This document shows positions 24,491 to 33,348 of a DNA stretch of 54,322 bases, piece after piece. Position 1 is the stretch's first letter. Every line of letters begins with the position of its first letter. The position numbers and the translations under genes were made by a program. The notes below the pieces were generated by a model. It was not told the DNA's origin. It saw nothing but the letters and a program-made list of their open reading frames with translations, and did no database searches. This DNA is from Lapillicoccus sp. (GTDB taxonomy: Bacteria; Actinomycetota; Actinomycetes; Actinomycetales; Dermatophilaceae): the NCBI RefSeq assembly GCF_025353065.1, contig NZ_JANXRJ010000322.1, forward strand, positions 1 to 54,322, in the 5' to 3' direction.

Positions 24491-25393
24491 TCAGCCGTCC
24501 GCGGGGTCATCGACGAGGGCGACGACCCGGCGGGCCTGACGGACGACGGCCTCGTCGACGAACCGCCCGTCGGCCAGCACCAGGGCCCCGACACCCCGTG
24601 CCGCACCCGCCGCGGCCGCGGCGAGCATCTCGCGGGCCCGCGCCAGCTCCGGTGCGGTCGGCGCGAACGCCTCCCGGATCGGGTCGAGCTGGTCGGGGTG
24701 GATCGCGGTCCTGCCGAGGAACCCGAGGGCCCGGCCCACCCGGCAGGAGGCGAGCAGGCCTGCGACGTCACGGATGTCGGGATGGACGGACATCGACGGC
24801 GGCCCGAGCCCCGCGGCGACGGACGCCGAGACCAGTCGGCCGCGACTCCAGAGCAGCCCCTCGTCCCCGGTCACGCCGAGGTCGGCGCGCAGGTCGGCCT
24901 CCCCGAGTCCGATCGAGGCGACTCGGGGGTGGGAACCGGCCAGCGCGAACGCTCGTTCGACCCCGAGCGCCGACTCGACGAGCAGGTGGAGCGGTCGGGG
25001 GCCGACGAGGTGAGCCACCTCCACCACCTCGTCGGGGGACTCGCACTTGGGGAGCCGGACACCGACCCACTCCGGGAGGCCGCGCACCATCGCGAGGTCC
25101 TGCGACCCCCAGGATGAGCGGGGGTGGTTCACCCGCACCTGCACCGGCAGCTGCCTCGCCACGGGCGGTCTCCCGTCGACCGGCCCCTGGTCGCGACCCT
25201 CGAGCGCCGTCGCCGCGGCGTCCCGGGCCCGGTCCTTGGACCTGACGGCCACGGCGTCCTCGAGGTCGACGATGACGACGTCGGCGCTTGACGCCATCGC
25301 CTTCAGCACCCGGTCGGGACGGTCGGCCGGGACGTAGAGCCAGGTCAACGGCGGACGCCGCTTCCTCGGGGGCAGCTCCTCCTCCGACAGCAC
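24491..25393 (-). CDS. HpcH/HpaI aldolase-family (CitE-like) CoA ester lyase
   Basis: A 300-residue TIM-barrel protein of the CitE-like group, which cleaves or hydrolyses malyl-, citramalyl- or similar CoA esters using a divalent metal. Visible family features are WLYVPADRPDRVLKAMASSAD at the start, VVIVDLEDAV with the metal- and CoA-contacting acids, the Arg in QVRVNHP, VESALGVERAFALA with the metal-binding Glu, and GLGEADLRADLG, then GRTAIHPDQLDPI at the CoA site. It is the last gene of the minus-strand run, two nt after the CoA-transferase stop. The start is GTG at 25393 with GGAGG nine nt before it. Together with the CoA transferase it suggests an organic-acid degradation step. Confidence 0.85.
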   Translation of the reverse strand: MLSEEELPPRKRRPPLTWLYVPADRPDRVLKAMASSADVVIVDLEDAVAVRSKDRARDAAATALEGRDQGPVDGRPPVARQLPVQVRVNHPRSSWGSQDLAMVRGLPEWVGVRLPKCESPDEVVEVAHLVGPRPLHLLVESALGVERAFALAGSHPRVASIGLGEADLRADLGVTGDEGLLWSRGRLVSASVAAGLGPPSMSVHPDIRDVAGLLASCRVGRALGFLGRTAIHPDQLDPIREAFAPTAPELARAREMLAAAAAGAARGVGALVLADGRFVDEAVVRQARRVVALVDDPADG

Positions 25394-25395
25394 GG

Positions 25396-26592
25396 CTACC
25401 GACCTCCGATGGCGCCGTCAGCGGCGAGGGCGTCGAGCTGGGCCTCGTCGTAGCCGAGCTCCCGGAGGACGGCGGTGGTGTCGGCGCCGGGGGGCCGGCC
25501 GGTGAACCGGGTGGGGGCATCCCCCTCGGACATCCGGAAGAGCGCGCCCTGCATCGCGATCTCCCCCAGCTCCTCGTCGTGGACGCGTCGGACGGTCCCG
25601 ATCGCCTGGAGCTGCGGGTCGGCGACGATGTCCGCGGCCGTGTAGACCGGCGCGACGGCGGCCTCGGCCCGCTCGAACTCCTCGAGCACCTCGTCCCGGG
25701 TGTGCTGCCCGATCCAGCCGCCGACGGCATCGTCGAGCTCGTCGGCGTGCTCGGCGCGGGTATGACCCGAGGCGAACCACGGCTCGGTCACGAGGTCGGG
25801 TCGCCCGACGAGTCCCATGACGCGCTCGGCGATGCTCTGGGAGCTCGTCGAGACGGCCACCCACTGGTCGTCGCGGGTGCGGTAGGTGTTGCGGGGGGCG
25901 TTGTTGACCGACCGGTTGCCGAGTCTCGGCTGGAGGGTGTGCAGCTGGTCCCACTGGGTGATCTGTGGTCCGAGCATCGCCATGATGGGTTCAACGATGG
26001 CGACGTCGATGACTTGTCCGCGACCGGTCGACGCGCGTTGGTGGAGCGCCGAGGTCACGGCGAACGCGGTTGCGAGAGAGGCGATTCCGTCAGCCAGGCC
26101 GAAGGGGGGCAGCATCGGCGGACCGCTCGGGTCACCGGTGGCGGCGGCGAAACCGCTCATCGCCTCGGCGAGCGTGCCGAACCCCGGGCGCCGGCGGTAG
26201 GGGCCGACCTGCCCGAATCCCGTCACCCGCGCGAGGACGAGCCCGGGGTTGTCGGCGGAGAGGGTCGCGTAGTCGAGGCCCCACCGCTCGAGAGTGTCGG
26301 GGCGGAAGTTCTCCACGACGACGTCGGCCGTCGTCGCCAGCCGACGGAAGGCGTGCGCGCCGCCGACCGACGAGAGGTCGAGCTGCACGGTGCGCTTGTT
26401 GCGGCCGAGCGTCTTCGACCAGAGGTTGTGGCCGTCCTTCTCGGGTCCGTGGCCACGGGCGGGATCCGGGCGACGTGGGTGCTCGACCTTGACGACGTCG
26501 GCGCCGAGGTCGCCGAGGTGCATCGCGGTCATCGGCCCGGCGAACAGGGTCGAGGCGTCGACGACCAGCAGGTCGGCCAGGGCCCCGGTCAC
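25396..26592 (-). CDS. CaiB/BaiF (family III) CoA transferase
   Basis: A 398-residue enzyme that moves CoA between acyl-CoA and a free carboxylic acid. Hallmarks are LLVVDASTLFAGPMTAMHLGDLGADVVKVE near the start, the NKRTVQLDL and VVENFRPDTLERWGLDY elements, and the conserved acid in VVVENFRP-to-GLADGIASL that forms the acyl intermediate (Asp/Glu assignment not certain by eye). The GTG start at 26592 overlaps the upstream stop as GTGA, so translation is coupled. The longer in-frame opening up to 26748 is a shadow of the upstream gene. It acts with the CitE-like lyase next to it, probably making and cleaving a CoA ester of the acid end of the substrate. Confidence 0.88.
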   Translation of the reverse strand: MTGALADLLVVDASTLFAGPMTAMHLGDLGADVVKVEHPRRPDPARGHGPEKDGHNLWSKTLGRNKRTVQLDLSSVGGAHAFRRLATTADVVVENFRPDTLERWGLDYATLSADNPGLVLARVTGFGQVGPYRRRPGFGTLAEAMSGFAAATGDPSGPPMLPPFGLADGIASLATAFAVTSALHQRASTGRGQVIDVAIVEPIMAMLGPQITQWDQLHTLQPRLGNRSVNNAPRNTYRTRDDQWVAVSTSSQSIAERVMGLVGRPDLVTEPWFASGHTRAEHADELDDAVGGWIGQHTRDEVLEEFERAEAAVAPVYTAADIVADPQLQAIGTVRRVHDEELGEIAMQGALFRMSEGDAPTRFTGRPPGADTTAVLRELGYDEAQLDALAADGAIGGR

Positions 26593-28606
26593 GGAGCGGT
26601 CTCCGGAGCGGTCTCCGGCGCGCCGGCCGGGTCCGGCAGGTCCCAGGCGAGCCGGAACCCCACGGTCGTCGAGCGAGCCAGGCCGAAACCGGGCACGAGG
26701 TACTTCGCGGTGAAGTCGGGCGTGCGCCGACCACCGTCGAAGTACCACGACGATCCCGTGCTGGCGTGGTCCGCGCCACCCTTGAGCATGACGAAGCGCG
26801 TTCTACCGTCGGAGTGCTCGCTCTCGGTGAGATTCCAGACCCATGGGGTGAGGCGCCGCGTCCCCCCGCCCTCGACCGCGAGCTGCCACTCGTCCTCGGT
26901 CGGGAGCCGGCCCCCCACCCAGGCGGCATACGCGCGGGCGTCGGCGAGGTCGACCTCGGTGACAGGTCGTTCGGAGTCGGTGCCGTCGCCGTGGATCCAG
27001 GCCGGCGTGCGGCCACCGGGGACGGCCGGTGCGTGACCGGTCGCGGCGATGAAGGCGGCGAACTCCTGCTCACTGACCTCCCGGACGGCGACGGCTACCG
27101 GCCGCTCGAGGACGACGTCGCGTTCGAGGGTGCGCAGGTCGTGCAGGCGTGGAGGCAACGGCTTCCACTCGTCGACGAACGGCGCACCGGCATACATGCC
27201 CACCTCGCGACAGCGGTAGCGCACCGTGAGGACGTGCTCGCCGGCGGGCACGACGACGTGGGACCGATCGGGCCGCGCCGTCGAGGGGGCCGGCACGACC
27301 CGCCGGGCGCGGCGATGGGGGAAGGCGGACGACAGCCGGGTGGACGGCTCCTGCGTGAGCCACGAGGCGTCGTGCGCACCCGCGACCGTCCACAGCCCAC
27401 CGATCCCGTGGGCGGGGACCACGACCTCGACGTGCTGGCCGCGGGTCGGCCGAGCGGCCTTGACCCCTGCCCCCACGTCGTATGCCGTGTCGTCACCGTC
27501 GACCGCGATGGTCACCACCCGGTCGACCTCGCTCCGGTTGATGAGTGCGTCGAGCCGCTGACCACCGGAGGTGAACCGTGACCCGAACACCCCGCCGCCT
27601 GCGCCACCGGCCCCAGGTCGACGAGAGGGGTCCACTCCCCGCGGGTGAGGAGATCGTGGAGGGCCCGCTGCGCCGCGACCATCCGCCGCAGGGTGTGCGC
27701 GTCCCGGTCGTTCCAGCCGACCCAGACACCGAAGACGACCTCCCACACCATGACGCCGATCCCGTTGACCCAGGCCGACTGCAGCTCCTCGTGGTGGGTG
27801 CGGTGCCACCGGCGCACGTGGTGCATGAGGTGCCGCCGGTCGGCGAGGTGCGAGCGCACGACACCCGGGACGGGAGAGTCCGCGAACCACTGCGCCCACG
27901 AGAGCGGATGGTCGACGAGTCGGGGGATCGGGACGGTGGACTCCCCCTCCACGGCGACTCCGGGTCGGGCCGAGGCCAAGCACTCGAGGAGGGTGCTGCC
28001 ACCCTCCTTGAGGGTGTCGAGGAAGACGCCGTCGATCCCGAGGTCGGCCACGAGGGCCGCGAGCTCGGTCCCATCGGGACCCGCCCTCGCGGTCCCCGTG
28101 TCCCAGGGGTTGTAGTCGACGAAGACCTTGACGCCGAGGGCATGGAGGTCGTCGACGAGCCGGTCGAGACCGGCGACGTCGCGGTAGAAGTCCCACTGGT
28201 TGCGGTCGTCGAGGCCGAGGACGGGATAGCCGTGCCAGAGGACGATCCCGTCGAAGCCGCCGAACCGCGTCCGACCGTCGGCGACGAGGCGCTCGGGCGT
28301 GAAGGTGTGGGTGCTGGCGTCGTAGAGCAGCTCGTCCCACAGCCAGACCTGGCTGACGACATAGCAGGCCGACGCCCAGGCGAGGTCGGGCCGCTCGTAG
28401 ATGCCGGGGTCGAGGTGGTGGCGCACCCGCACCTCGGCCCGCCAGCGGCCGAGCTGGGCCCGCCACGCCGGCCACTCCGCAGGGTCGTCCGGGGCCGCGA
28501 TGATCTTGGCGTCGTCGAGACCGGCGAGGTCGGCATGAGGGTCGAGCGGCACCGGCTGCGGCAGGTCGAGCAGACGCGGCACGAGCGGGTCGAGGTCGTC
28601 ATCCAC
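26589..28606 (-). pseudogene. glycosidase-like barrel fused to an FGE/SUMF1-like domain, frameshifted
   Basis: Two minus-strand frames make one protein of about 672 residues if one base is added to a C4 run at 27590-27593 (G4 on the coding strand). The first half (GTG at 28606, overlapping the ribokinase stop by 8 nt) looks like a TIM-barrel hydrolase: GFDGIVLWHGYPVLGLDD, VKVFVDYNPWDTGTA, DGVFLDTLKEGG and VEGEST. After the break, VFGSRFTSGG begins a sugar-binding-like beta region, then an FGE-sulfatase-type domain (ERPVTEVDLADARAYAAWVG, GRLPTEDEWQLA, VGFRLAWD). No Cys occurs in the FGE-like part, so true formylglycine formation is unlikely. Homopolymer sequencing error is as likely as a real mutation. 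Confidence 0.7.
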
Positions 28607-29642
28607 GAGCGGGTGGCTCCGACCGGTCGGACGGGGCGGCAGGCTCCGCGGCATACACCTGACGCACCTGCTGGAGCGTCTCGCTGCGGGTGGGCACCGA
28701 CGACTGGGCACCGTGCCGCTGGACCGCGAGCGAGGCCGCGGCGCTCGCGGCCCGCATCGCCGCGACCTCTGACGCACCGTGGGCGAGCCACGCGGCCAGC
28801 ACGCCGCAGAAGGTGTCCCCGGCAGCGACCGTGTCGATAGCCGTGACGCGGGGCGCGGGGACCACGACGTCCGCGGCTCCCTTGCGCAGCAGGCGTGCAC
28901 CCCTGGCGCCGAGGGTGACCAGCACCGCGGGGAACCGGTCCGTGAGGTGGGTCAGGGCGGCCTCGAGGCCGTCCTCGGAGCCACCGGCGAGGTCGACGGC
29001 CTCGTGCTCGTTGACGACGAGGAGGTCGATCTCGCCGACGAGATCGTCCTGCAGCGGCGCGGAGGGGGCGGCGTTGAGCACGAACAGCGCCCCGGGCCGT
29101 CGCGACCTCGCGGCGGCCGCGACGACGTCCTGCGGGATCTCCAGCTGGGAGAGCACCACGTCCGCGGCGCCGATCGCGGCCATCGCCTCGGGACCGAGCT
29201 CGACGGAAGCATTGGCACCGGCGGCCACGATGATCGTGTTCTCCGCGTGGGCGTCGATCGTGATGAGGGCGGTCCCCGTGGGCAGGTCCCCGCGTCGGGA
29301 CACGGCGCTGACGTCGATGCCATCGGCGACCAGGTCGGCGAGCAGGGTCGCCCCGTCGCCGTCGTCGCCCACCGCGCCGACCATCGAGGTCCGGGCCCCT
29401 CCTGCCCGGGCGGCGCCCACCGCCTGGTTGGCTCCCTTGCCGCCTCCGCTCCGGGACAGGGACCGGGCGAGCAGCGTCTCCCCGGGCCGGGGGAGCCGTT
29501 CGCAGGTCACGGCGATGTCCATGTTGACGCTCCCGACGACGACGACGGAGGCCGCGAAGGTGGGCCGGCTCCGCATCGGTTCACCCGTGTCGCTGTCGCT
29601 GGGCTGGTCGGGCTGGTCGGGCTGGTCGGGCTGGTCGGTCAC
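28599..29642 (-). CDS. rbsK: ribokinase-family sugar kinase
   Basis: A 347-residue PfkB-fold kinase that most resembles ribokinase, which turns ribose into ribose 5-phosphate. It shows VVVGSVNMDIAV, the binding loop GGGKGANQAVGAARAG, LLVVNEHEA and the catalytic VAAGDTFCGVLAAWLAHG. The start chosen is GTG 29642, which overlaps the LacI stop as GTGA and has GAGGA five nt upstream; the ATG at 29576 would remove a PDQ-repeat N-terminal tail (four copies of a 9-nt unit) and is the alternative. It lies in one run with ADP-ribosylglycohydrolase-like genes, whose products would release ribose or a ribose derivative. I infer this link from context; the specificity is not proven. Confidence 0.85.
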   Translation of the reverse strand: MTDQPDQPDQPDQPSDSDTGEPMRSRPTFAASVVVVGSVNMDIAVTCERLPRPGETLLARSLSRSGGGKGANQAVGAARAGGARTSMVGAVGDDGDGATLLADLVADGIDVSAVSRRGDLPTGTALITIDAHAENTIIVAAGANASVELGPEAMAAIGAADVVLSQLEIPQDVVAAAARSRRPGALFVLNAAPSAPLQDDLVGEIDLLVVNEHEAVDLAGGSEDGLEAALTHLTDRFPAVLVTLGARGARLLRKGAADVVVPAPRVTAIDTVAAGDTFCGVLAAWLAHGASEVAAMRAASAAASLAVQRHGAQSSVPTRSETLQQVRQVYAAEPAAPSDRSEPPARG

Positions 29643-30739
29643 GACGTCCTCGATCGGTTGCTGGTGCTGCTGGCGATGCTCGGGTGGCGGGGGGTGCGCG
29701 GACGGCTGGGGACACCGGGGCGGGGCGCGAGCGCGACGAGTGGCGCGCTGGACTCGCGGACGACGAGCCGGGGGGCCACCCGCTCGGTGCGGAAGGGGAT
29801 GCCGGGGGCGGCGATCCGGTCGAGGAGCAGCCGGGCCGCGATCCGACCGCGTTCGCGGGCGCCGAGCGACACCGAGCTGAGCGACGGGCTGAAGACCCGG
29901 GCGAACTGGGTGTCGTCGATGCCGACGACAGCGAGCTGCCGCGGCACCCGTCGGCCGGCGCTGGCGGCACCGCGCATCACGCCGAAGGCGAGCAGGTCGT
30001 TGGCCGCGATGACCGCGTCGGGTCGGCCGCGGGGACTGATCGACTCCACCTGGGACCAGGCCGCCTCGCCGGCGGTGACGGTGAACCCGTCGGCCTGGAT
30101 GATCCGACCCGCGAGCCCGGCTGCGGCACAGGCCTCCTGGAAGCCCTCGAGCCGGGCCTGCCCCGGCGCGGTGTCCGGAGGACCGTTGACGAAGGCGATG
30201 CGCCGCCGACCGCTCTCGAGCAGGTGCCTGTGCGCCAGGATGACGCCGGCGCGCGAGTCGGTGCGGACGACGTCGAGGGGCACCTCGTCCCCGAGCTGTC
30301 CGATGACCACCACGGGGACGGGGAGGGCGACCAGCGCGGCGACGAGCTCGGGGGAGCGCCGCAACGGACTGATGATCAGGGCGTCGGCGTAACCGCGAGA
30401 CAGACTGTGGACGAGCGCCAGCAGATCGGTGGGGTCGTGGCCCGTGGATGCGACGAGCAGCCTTCCGCCAGAACCCGACAGGCCGTCCTCGACCCCCTGC
30501 ATCATCTCGGTGTAGACGGGGTTGCCGACGTCGTCGACGGCGAAGGCGACCTGGAGCGTCGACCCGAGCTTGAGGGCGCGACCGGTGGCGTGCGGGACAT
30601 AGCCGAGATCGGTGACGGCGGCACGCACACGTTGCTGCGTCTCGGACCTGGCGGACTTCCCGTTGAGCACCCGCGACACCGAGGCGATGGACACCCCGGC
30701 CTGCGCCGCCACCTCGACGATCGTCGGGCGGCCGCTCAT
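29639..30739 (-). CDS. LacI-family transcriptional regulator
   Basis: A 366-residue repressor with the N-terminal helix-turn-helix TIVEVAAQAGVSIASVSRVL followed by the hinge helix region LGYVPHATGRAL. The sugar-binding core shows FAVDDVGNPVYTEMMQGVED, IISPLRRSPELV, VNGPPDTAPGQARLEGF and VVGIDDTQFARVFSPSLSSV, all in family order. The C-terminal 40 residues are basic and Pro-rich, an extension beyond the usual length. It overlaps the ADP-ribosylglycohydrolase stop upstream (ATGA) and the ribokinase start downstream. It very likely controls the run through the GTAAACGTTTAC site at 36560. The ligand is unknown. Confidence 0.9.
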   Translation of the reverse strand: MSGRPTIVEVAAQAGVSIASVSRVLNGKSARSETQQRVRAAVTDLGYVPHATGRALKLGSTLQVAFAVDDVGNPVYTEMMQGVEDGLSGSGGRLLVASTGHDPTDLLALVHSLSRGYADALIISPLRRSPELVAALVALPVPVVVIGQLGDEVPLDVVRTDSRAGVILAHRHLLESGRRRIAFVNGPPDTAPGQARLEGFQEACAAAGLAGRIIQADGFTVTAGEAAWSQVESISPRGRPDAVIAANDLLAFGVMRGAASAGRRVPRQLAVVGIDDTQFARVFSPSLSSVSLGARERGRIAARLLLDRIAAPGIPFRTERVAPRLVVRESSAPLVALAPRPGVPSRPRTPRHPSIASSTSNRSRTS

Positions 30740-32130
30740 CGGGCGCGCACCCGCGCGGCGACCGCGAGGGTCCGGGCGGCCAGGTCACCGAACGAGGATC
30801 CGTCGGCGCCGGGGATGGAGGTGGAGAGCCGGTCGTGCAGTGGGTCGCTCCACCGGGCGGCGATGCCCTCCGGTCCGGCGACGGCGCCGGCGACGGCTCC
30901 GACGGTCGCGCCGTTGGAGTCCGTGTCCCAGCCACCCATGACGGCGAGGCAGACGGAGCGGTCGAAGTCACCCGCACCCGCACTCAGGGCGTAGGCGACG
31001 AGCGCGGTGTTGTTGAGGCTGTGCACCCAGTGCATGCCGGCGTAGTCGGCTTCGAGCGCGGCATACGCTTCGGTGGGTTCCGTTGTCGTCAGGGCGAGCT
31101 CGCGGCCCCGGCGGATCGCCGACGCCATCCGGCTCTGCGGGGGCACCACGGACGCGCCCACGTCGAGCACTGCCTCGATGCCGGAGCCCGTCACCGCCTC
31201 GGACGCCATCGCGGCGACGAACATCGCGCCATAGAGGCCGTTGCGGGTGTGGCTGACGGCCGCGTCCCGCCAGGCCCACTCGGCCGCCCGGAGCGGGTCT
31301 CCGGGGCTGACCCAGCCGTAGAGGTCGGTGCGGATCTGGGCACCGATCCACTCCCGGAAGGGGTTGCGCACCCGCGCGCTCCGGGGAGGCGAGAGGCCGT
31401 CCAGGAGGTTGCGGTAGGCGATCCGCTCGGCCGTGAAGGACCGTCCGGCCGGCAGGTCGAGCAGCCAGCCCTGAGCGACGTCGTCGGAGGTGAAGTCGGC
31501 GCCGTGCTGCTCGAGGACCCGCAGCGCCATGATCGTGTAGTTGAGGTCGTCGTCCTCCGGTGCGCCGTGGATGTTCTCCTCGAGGCTGGTCGGGCGGCTG
31601 GCCCGGTTCCACGGCCACCGTGCCGACACCTCCGGATCGAGACCGACTGCCGTGAACCAGCGCTCGAGCGGCCACCGACCCGTCGACCGGAGGATCTCCT
31701 CGATGCCGGCGCGGGGGATCTTCTCCACCGGTTTGCCGAGGACGCACCCCACGGCTCGGCCGAGCCAGGCGGACCGCAGCCGCATACCGAGCTCCGGTCC
31801 GTATGCCGCGCCGCCACCGCTCGTGCTGCCGCGGACACCAGACATGACGGAGACGATGTCGTCCCAGTCGCTGGGTTCGTCGGCCGCACCGGGATCGGGC
31901 AGGTCGTCGAGCTCGAGCAACAGCGTCCCGGCGAGCGCGCGCTGCGCGGGGGTCGCCACCTCGGGCGACGCCCCACCGCTGGGCGGGTCCGCGACCCCGC
32001 CGGCAGCGACCCACGTGCTCTGGATCCGCTGCAGCGCAACGGGATCGCGTCCTTCTCGGGTGGCCTGCCACAGCTCGTGGCGGACGAGGTCCTCGGGCTG
32101 GACCCAGGTCAGTCGCATCGGCGGCGTCAC
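30736..32130 (-). CDS. ADP-ribosylglycohydrolase-family protein, long variant
   Basis: A 464-residue protein of the ADP-ribosylglycohydrolase (ARH/DraG) fold, which cleaves N- or O-glycosidic bonds to ribose with two metal ions. The enzyme part starts near residue 150 (LRSAWLGRAVGCVLGKPVE). The first metal motif is altered to PEDDDLNYTIMALRVLE, in place of TDDT; the second is intact, GGWDTDSNGATVGAVAGA. About 120 residues before the domain (MRLTWVQPEDLVRHELWQ...) are an extension I do not recognise. The GTG at 32130 overlaps the upstream stop as GTGA; the ATG at 32118 is the alternative. With its neighbour it probably hydrolyses an imported ribosyl compound. Confidence 0.85.
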   Translation of the reverse strand: MTPPMRLTWVQPEDLVRHELWQATREGRDPVALQRIQSTWVAAGGVADPPSGGASPEVATPAQRALAGTLLLELDDLPDPGAADEPSDWDDIVSVMSGVRGSTSGGGAAYGPELGMRLRSAWLGRAVGCVLGKPVEKIPRAGIEEILRSTGRWPLERWFTAVGLDPEVSARWPWNRASRPTSLEENIHGAPEDDDLNYTIMALRVLEQHGADFTSDDVAQGWLLDLPAGRSFTAERIAYRNLLDGLSPPRSARVRNPFREWIGAQIRTDLYGWVSPGDPLRAAEWAWRDAAVSHTRNGLYGAMFVAAMASEAVTGSGIEAVLDVGASVVPPQSRMASAIRRGRELALTTTEPTEAYAALEADYAGMHWVHSLNNTALVAYALSAGAGDFDRSVCLAVMGGWDTDSNGATVGAVAGAVAGPEGIAARWSDPLHDRLSTSIPGADGSSFGDLAARTLAVAARVRAR

Positions 32131-33290
32131 GCCCCCCGGGTCGCTGGCATCGGCGTCGAGAGGAGGCTCTCCACGGAGCGGCGACGACGGATGAAGGCGG
32201 CCTCGTCGGCCGCGAAGATCTCCTGCGTCACCGCAGCCATTGTCAGGCCACCGGAGCGCAGGTCGAGACGCGAGGCGGTCCCCACCCTCTCGACCCACTC
32301 GGCGGGCACGGCGGACTCCCCACCGAGCGCGCCGGCGATGGCGCCACCCATCGTCGCGATGGAGTCCGAGTCCCGTCCGTAGTTCGTCGCGCCGAGGACG
32401 GACCCGCGCACGTCCCCCTGCGTCACCCTCAGGAAGCCGAGCGCAACGGGCAGCTCCTCGATGGAGCGCAGCCGGCTCGGCCGCCGGGAGTCCTGTGCCG
32501 GTTGACGGTAGACCTCGCCGACCGAGTCGAACGGCGTCACGGCGGCACGCAGGACCGGGATCGCCTCGCGCCAGTCGGCGCCGGGGACGGCCGCAGCGAG
32601 GACCGCGTCGATCGCGTCCCGGGTGCCGTCGTGAGCGAGGGACGAGGCCGCCGTCAGGACGGCATCGACGGTGGCGTCCGGCGCCATCGCGGCGGCGACC
32701 GCCGCGGCGAAGACCGCTGCGGCCTCACGCCCGTAGCTCGACTGGTGCGCCCCGGTCATGTCGATCGCCTCGGCATAGGCCCCCTGGGGGTCACCGGCGT
32801 TGGCGATCCCCACCGGCGCCATGTACATGGCGGCGCCGCAGTTGACGACGTTGCCCACGCCGGCCTCCCGGGGGTCGACGTGCCCGTAGTGGAGCCGGGT
32901 CACGAGCCACTTCTCGGCGAGGAACACCCGCAGCAGCGGGACGGTCTCGCGCTCCAGCTCGGGGATCCAGGTGACCTGGTTCATCATCAGCGGCACGAGG
33001 TCGTCGGCCATGTCGAACGCGGTGAGATGGCGCCGGTTCTTCGCGTAGACCGCGACCAGCAGGTTGGTCATCAAGGTGTCGTCGGTGACGTGGCCGTCAC
33101 CCTTGTGATATGGCGACATCGGCTTGGCCGTCCGCCAGTCGGGCATGAAGTAGTCGACGATGCCCTCGACGTAGCCGTCGTAGCGCTCGAGGATCTCGGC
33201 AGCGCTGCGGCCCTCGGTCGCCCCGCCGATCGCGTCGCCGACCGCCGCGCCCGCGAGCGCGCCGATCGCCTTGTCCTCGAGTGCGCTCAT
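32127..33290 (-). CDS. ADP-ribosylglycohydrolase-family protein, standard type
   Basis: A 387-residue ARH/DraG-fold hydrolase. Both metal-binding elements are complete: DGHVTDDTLMTNLLVAVYA (Thr-Asp-Asp-Thr) and TNYGRDSDSIATMGGAIAGA. The N-terminus KAIGALAGAAVGDAIGGATEGRS is the usual first helix of the family. It begins with ATG at 33290, 58 nt after the binding-protein stop, and overlaps the longer ARH gene by 4 nt. Known members remove ADP-ribose from proteins or split ADP-ribose-like small molecules; in E. coli YegU is encoded with a nucleoside permease and a PfkB kinase, a set similar to this one. I infer a catabolic role here. Confidence 0.88.
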   Translation of the reverse strand: MSALEDKAIGALAGAAVGDAIGGATEGRSAAEILERYDGYVEGIVDYFMPDWRTAKPMSPYHKGDGHVTDDTLMTNLLVAVYAKNRRHLTAFDMADDLVPLMMNQVTWIPELERETVPLLRVFLAEKWLVTRLHYGHVDPREAGVGNVVNCGAAMYMAPVGIANAGDPQGAYAEAIDMTGAHQSSYGREAAAVFAAAVAAAMAPDATVDAVLTAASSLAHDGTRDAIDAVLAAAVPGADWREAIPVLRAAVTPFDSVGEVYRQPAQDSRRPSRLRSIEELPVALGFLRVTQGDVRGSVLGATNYGRDSDSIATMGGAIAGALGGESAVPAEWVERVGTASRLDLRSGGLTMAAVTQEIFAADEAAFIRRRRSVESLLSTPMPATRGA

Positions 33291-33348
33291 CGGGTCCTGC
33301 CCGTGCTCATCAGATCCTGCCGGGCGCTCGTCGGGCTCTGCCCTGTCC

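Noticed and set aside
26593-26748. Longer start for the CaiB-type transferase
   Set aside because: The segment is the out-of-frame shadow of the FGE-like gene; family similarity starts at GTG 26592.
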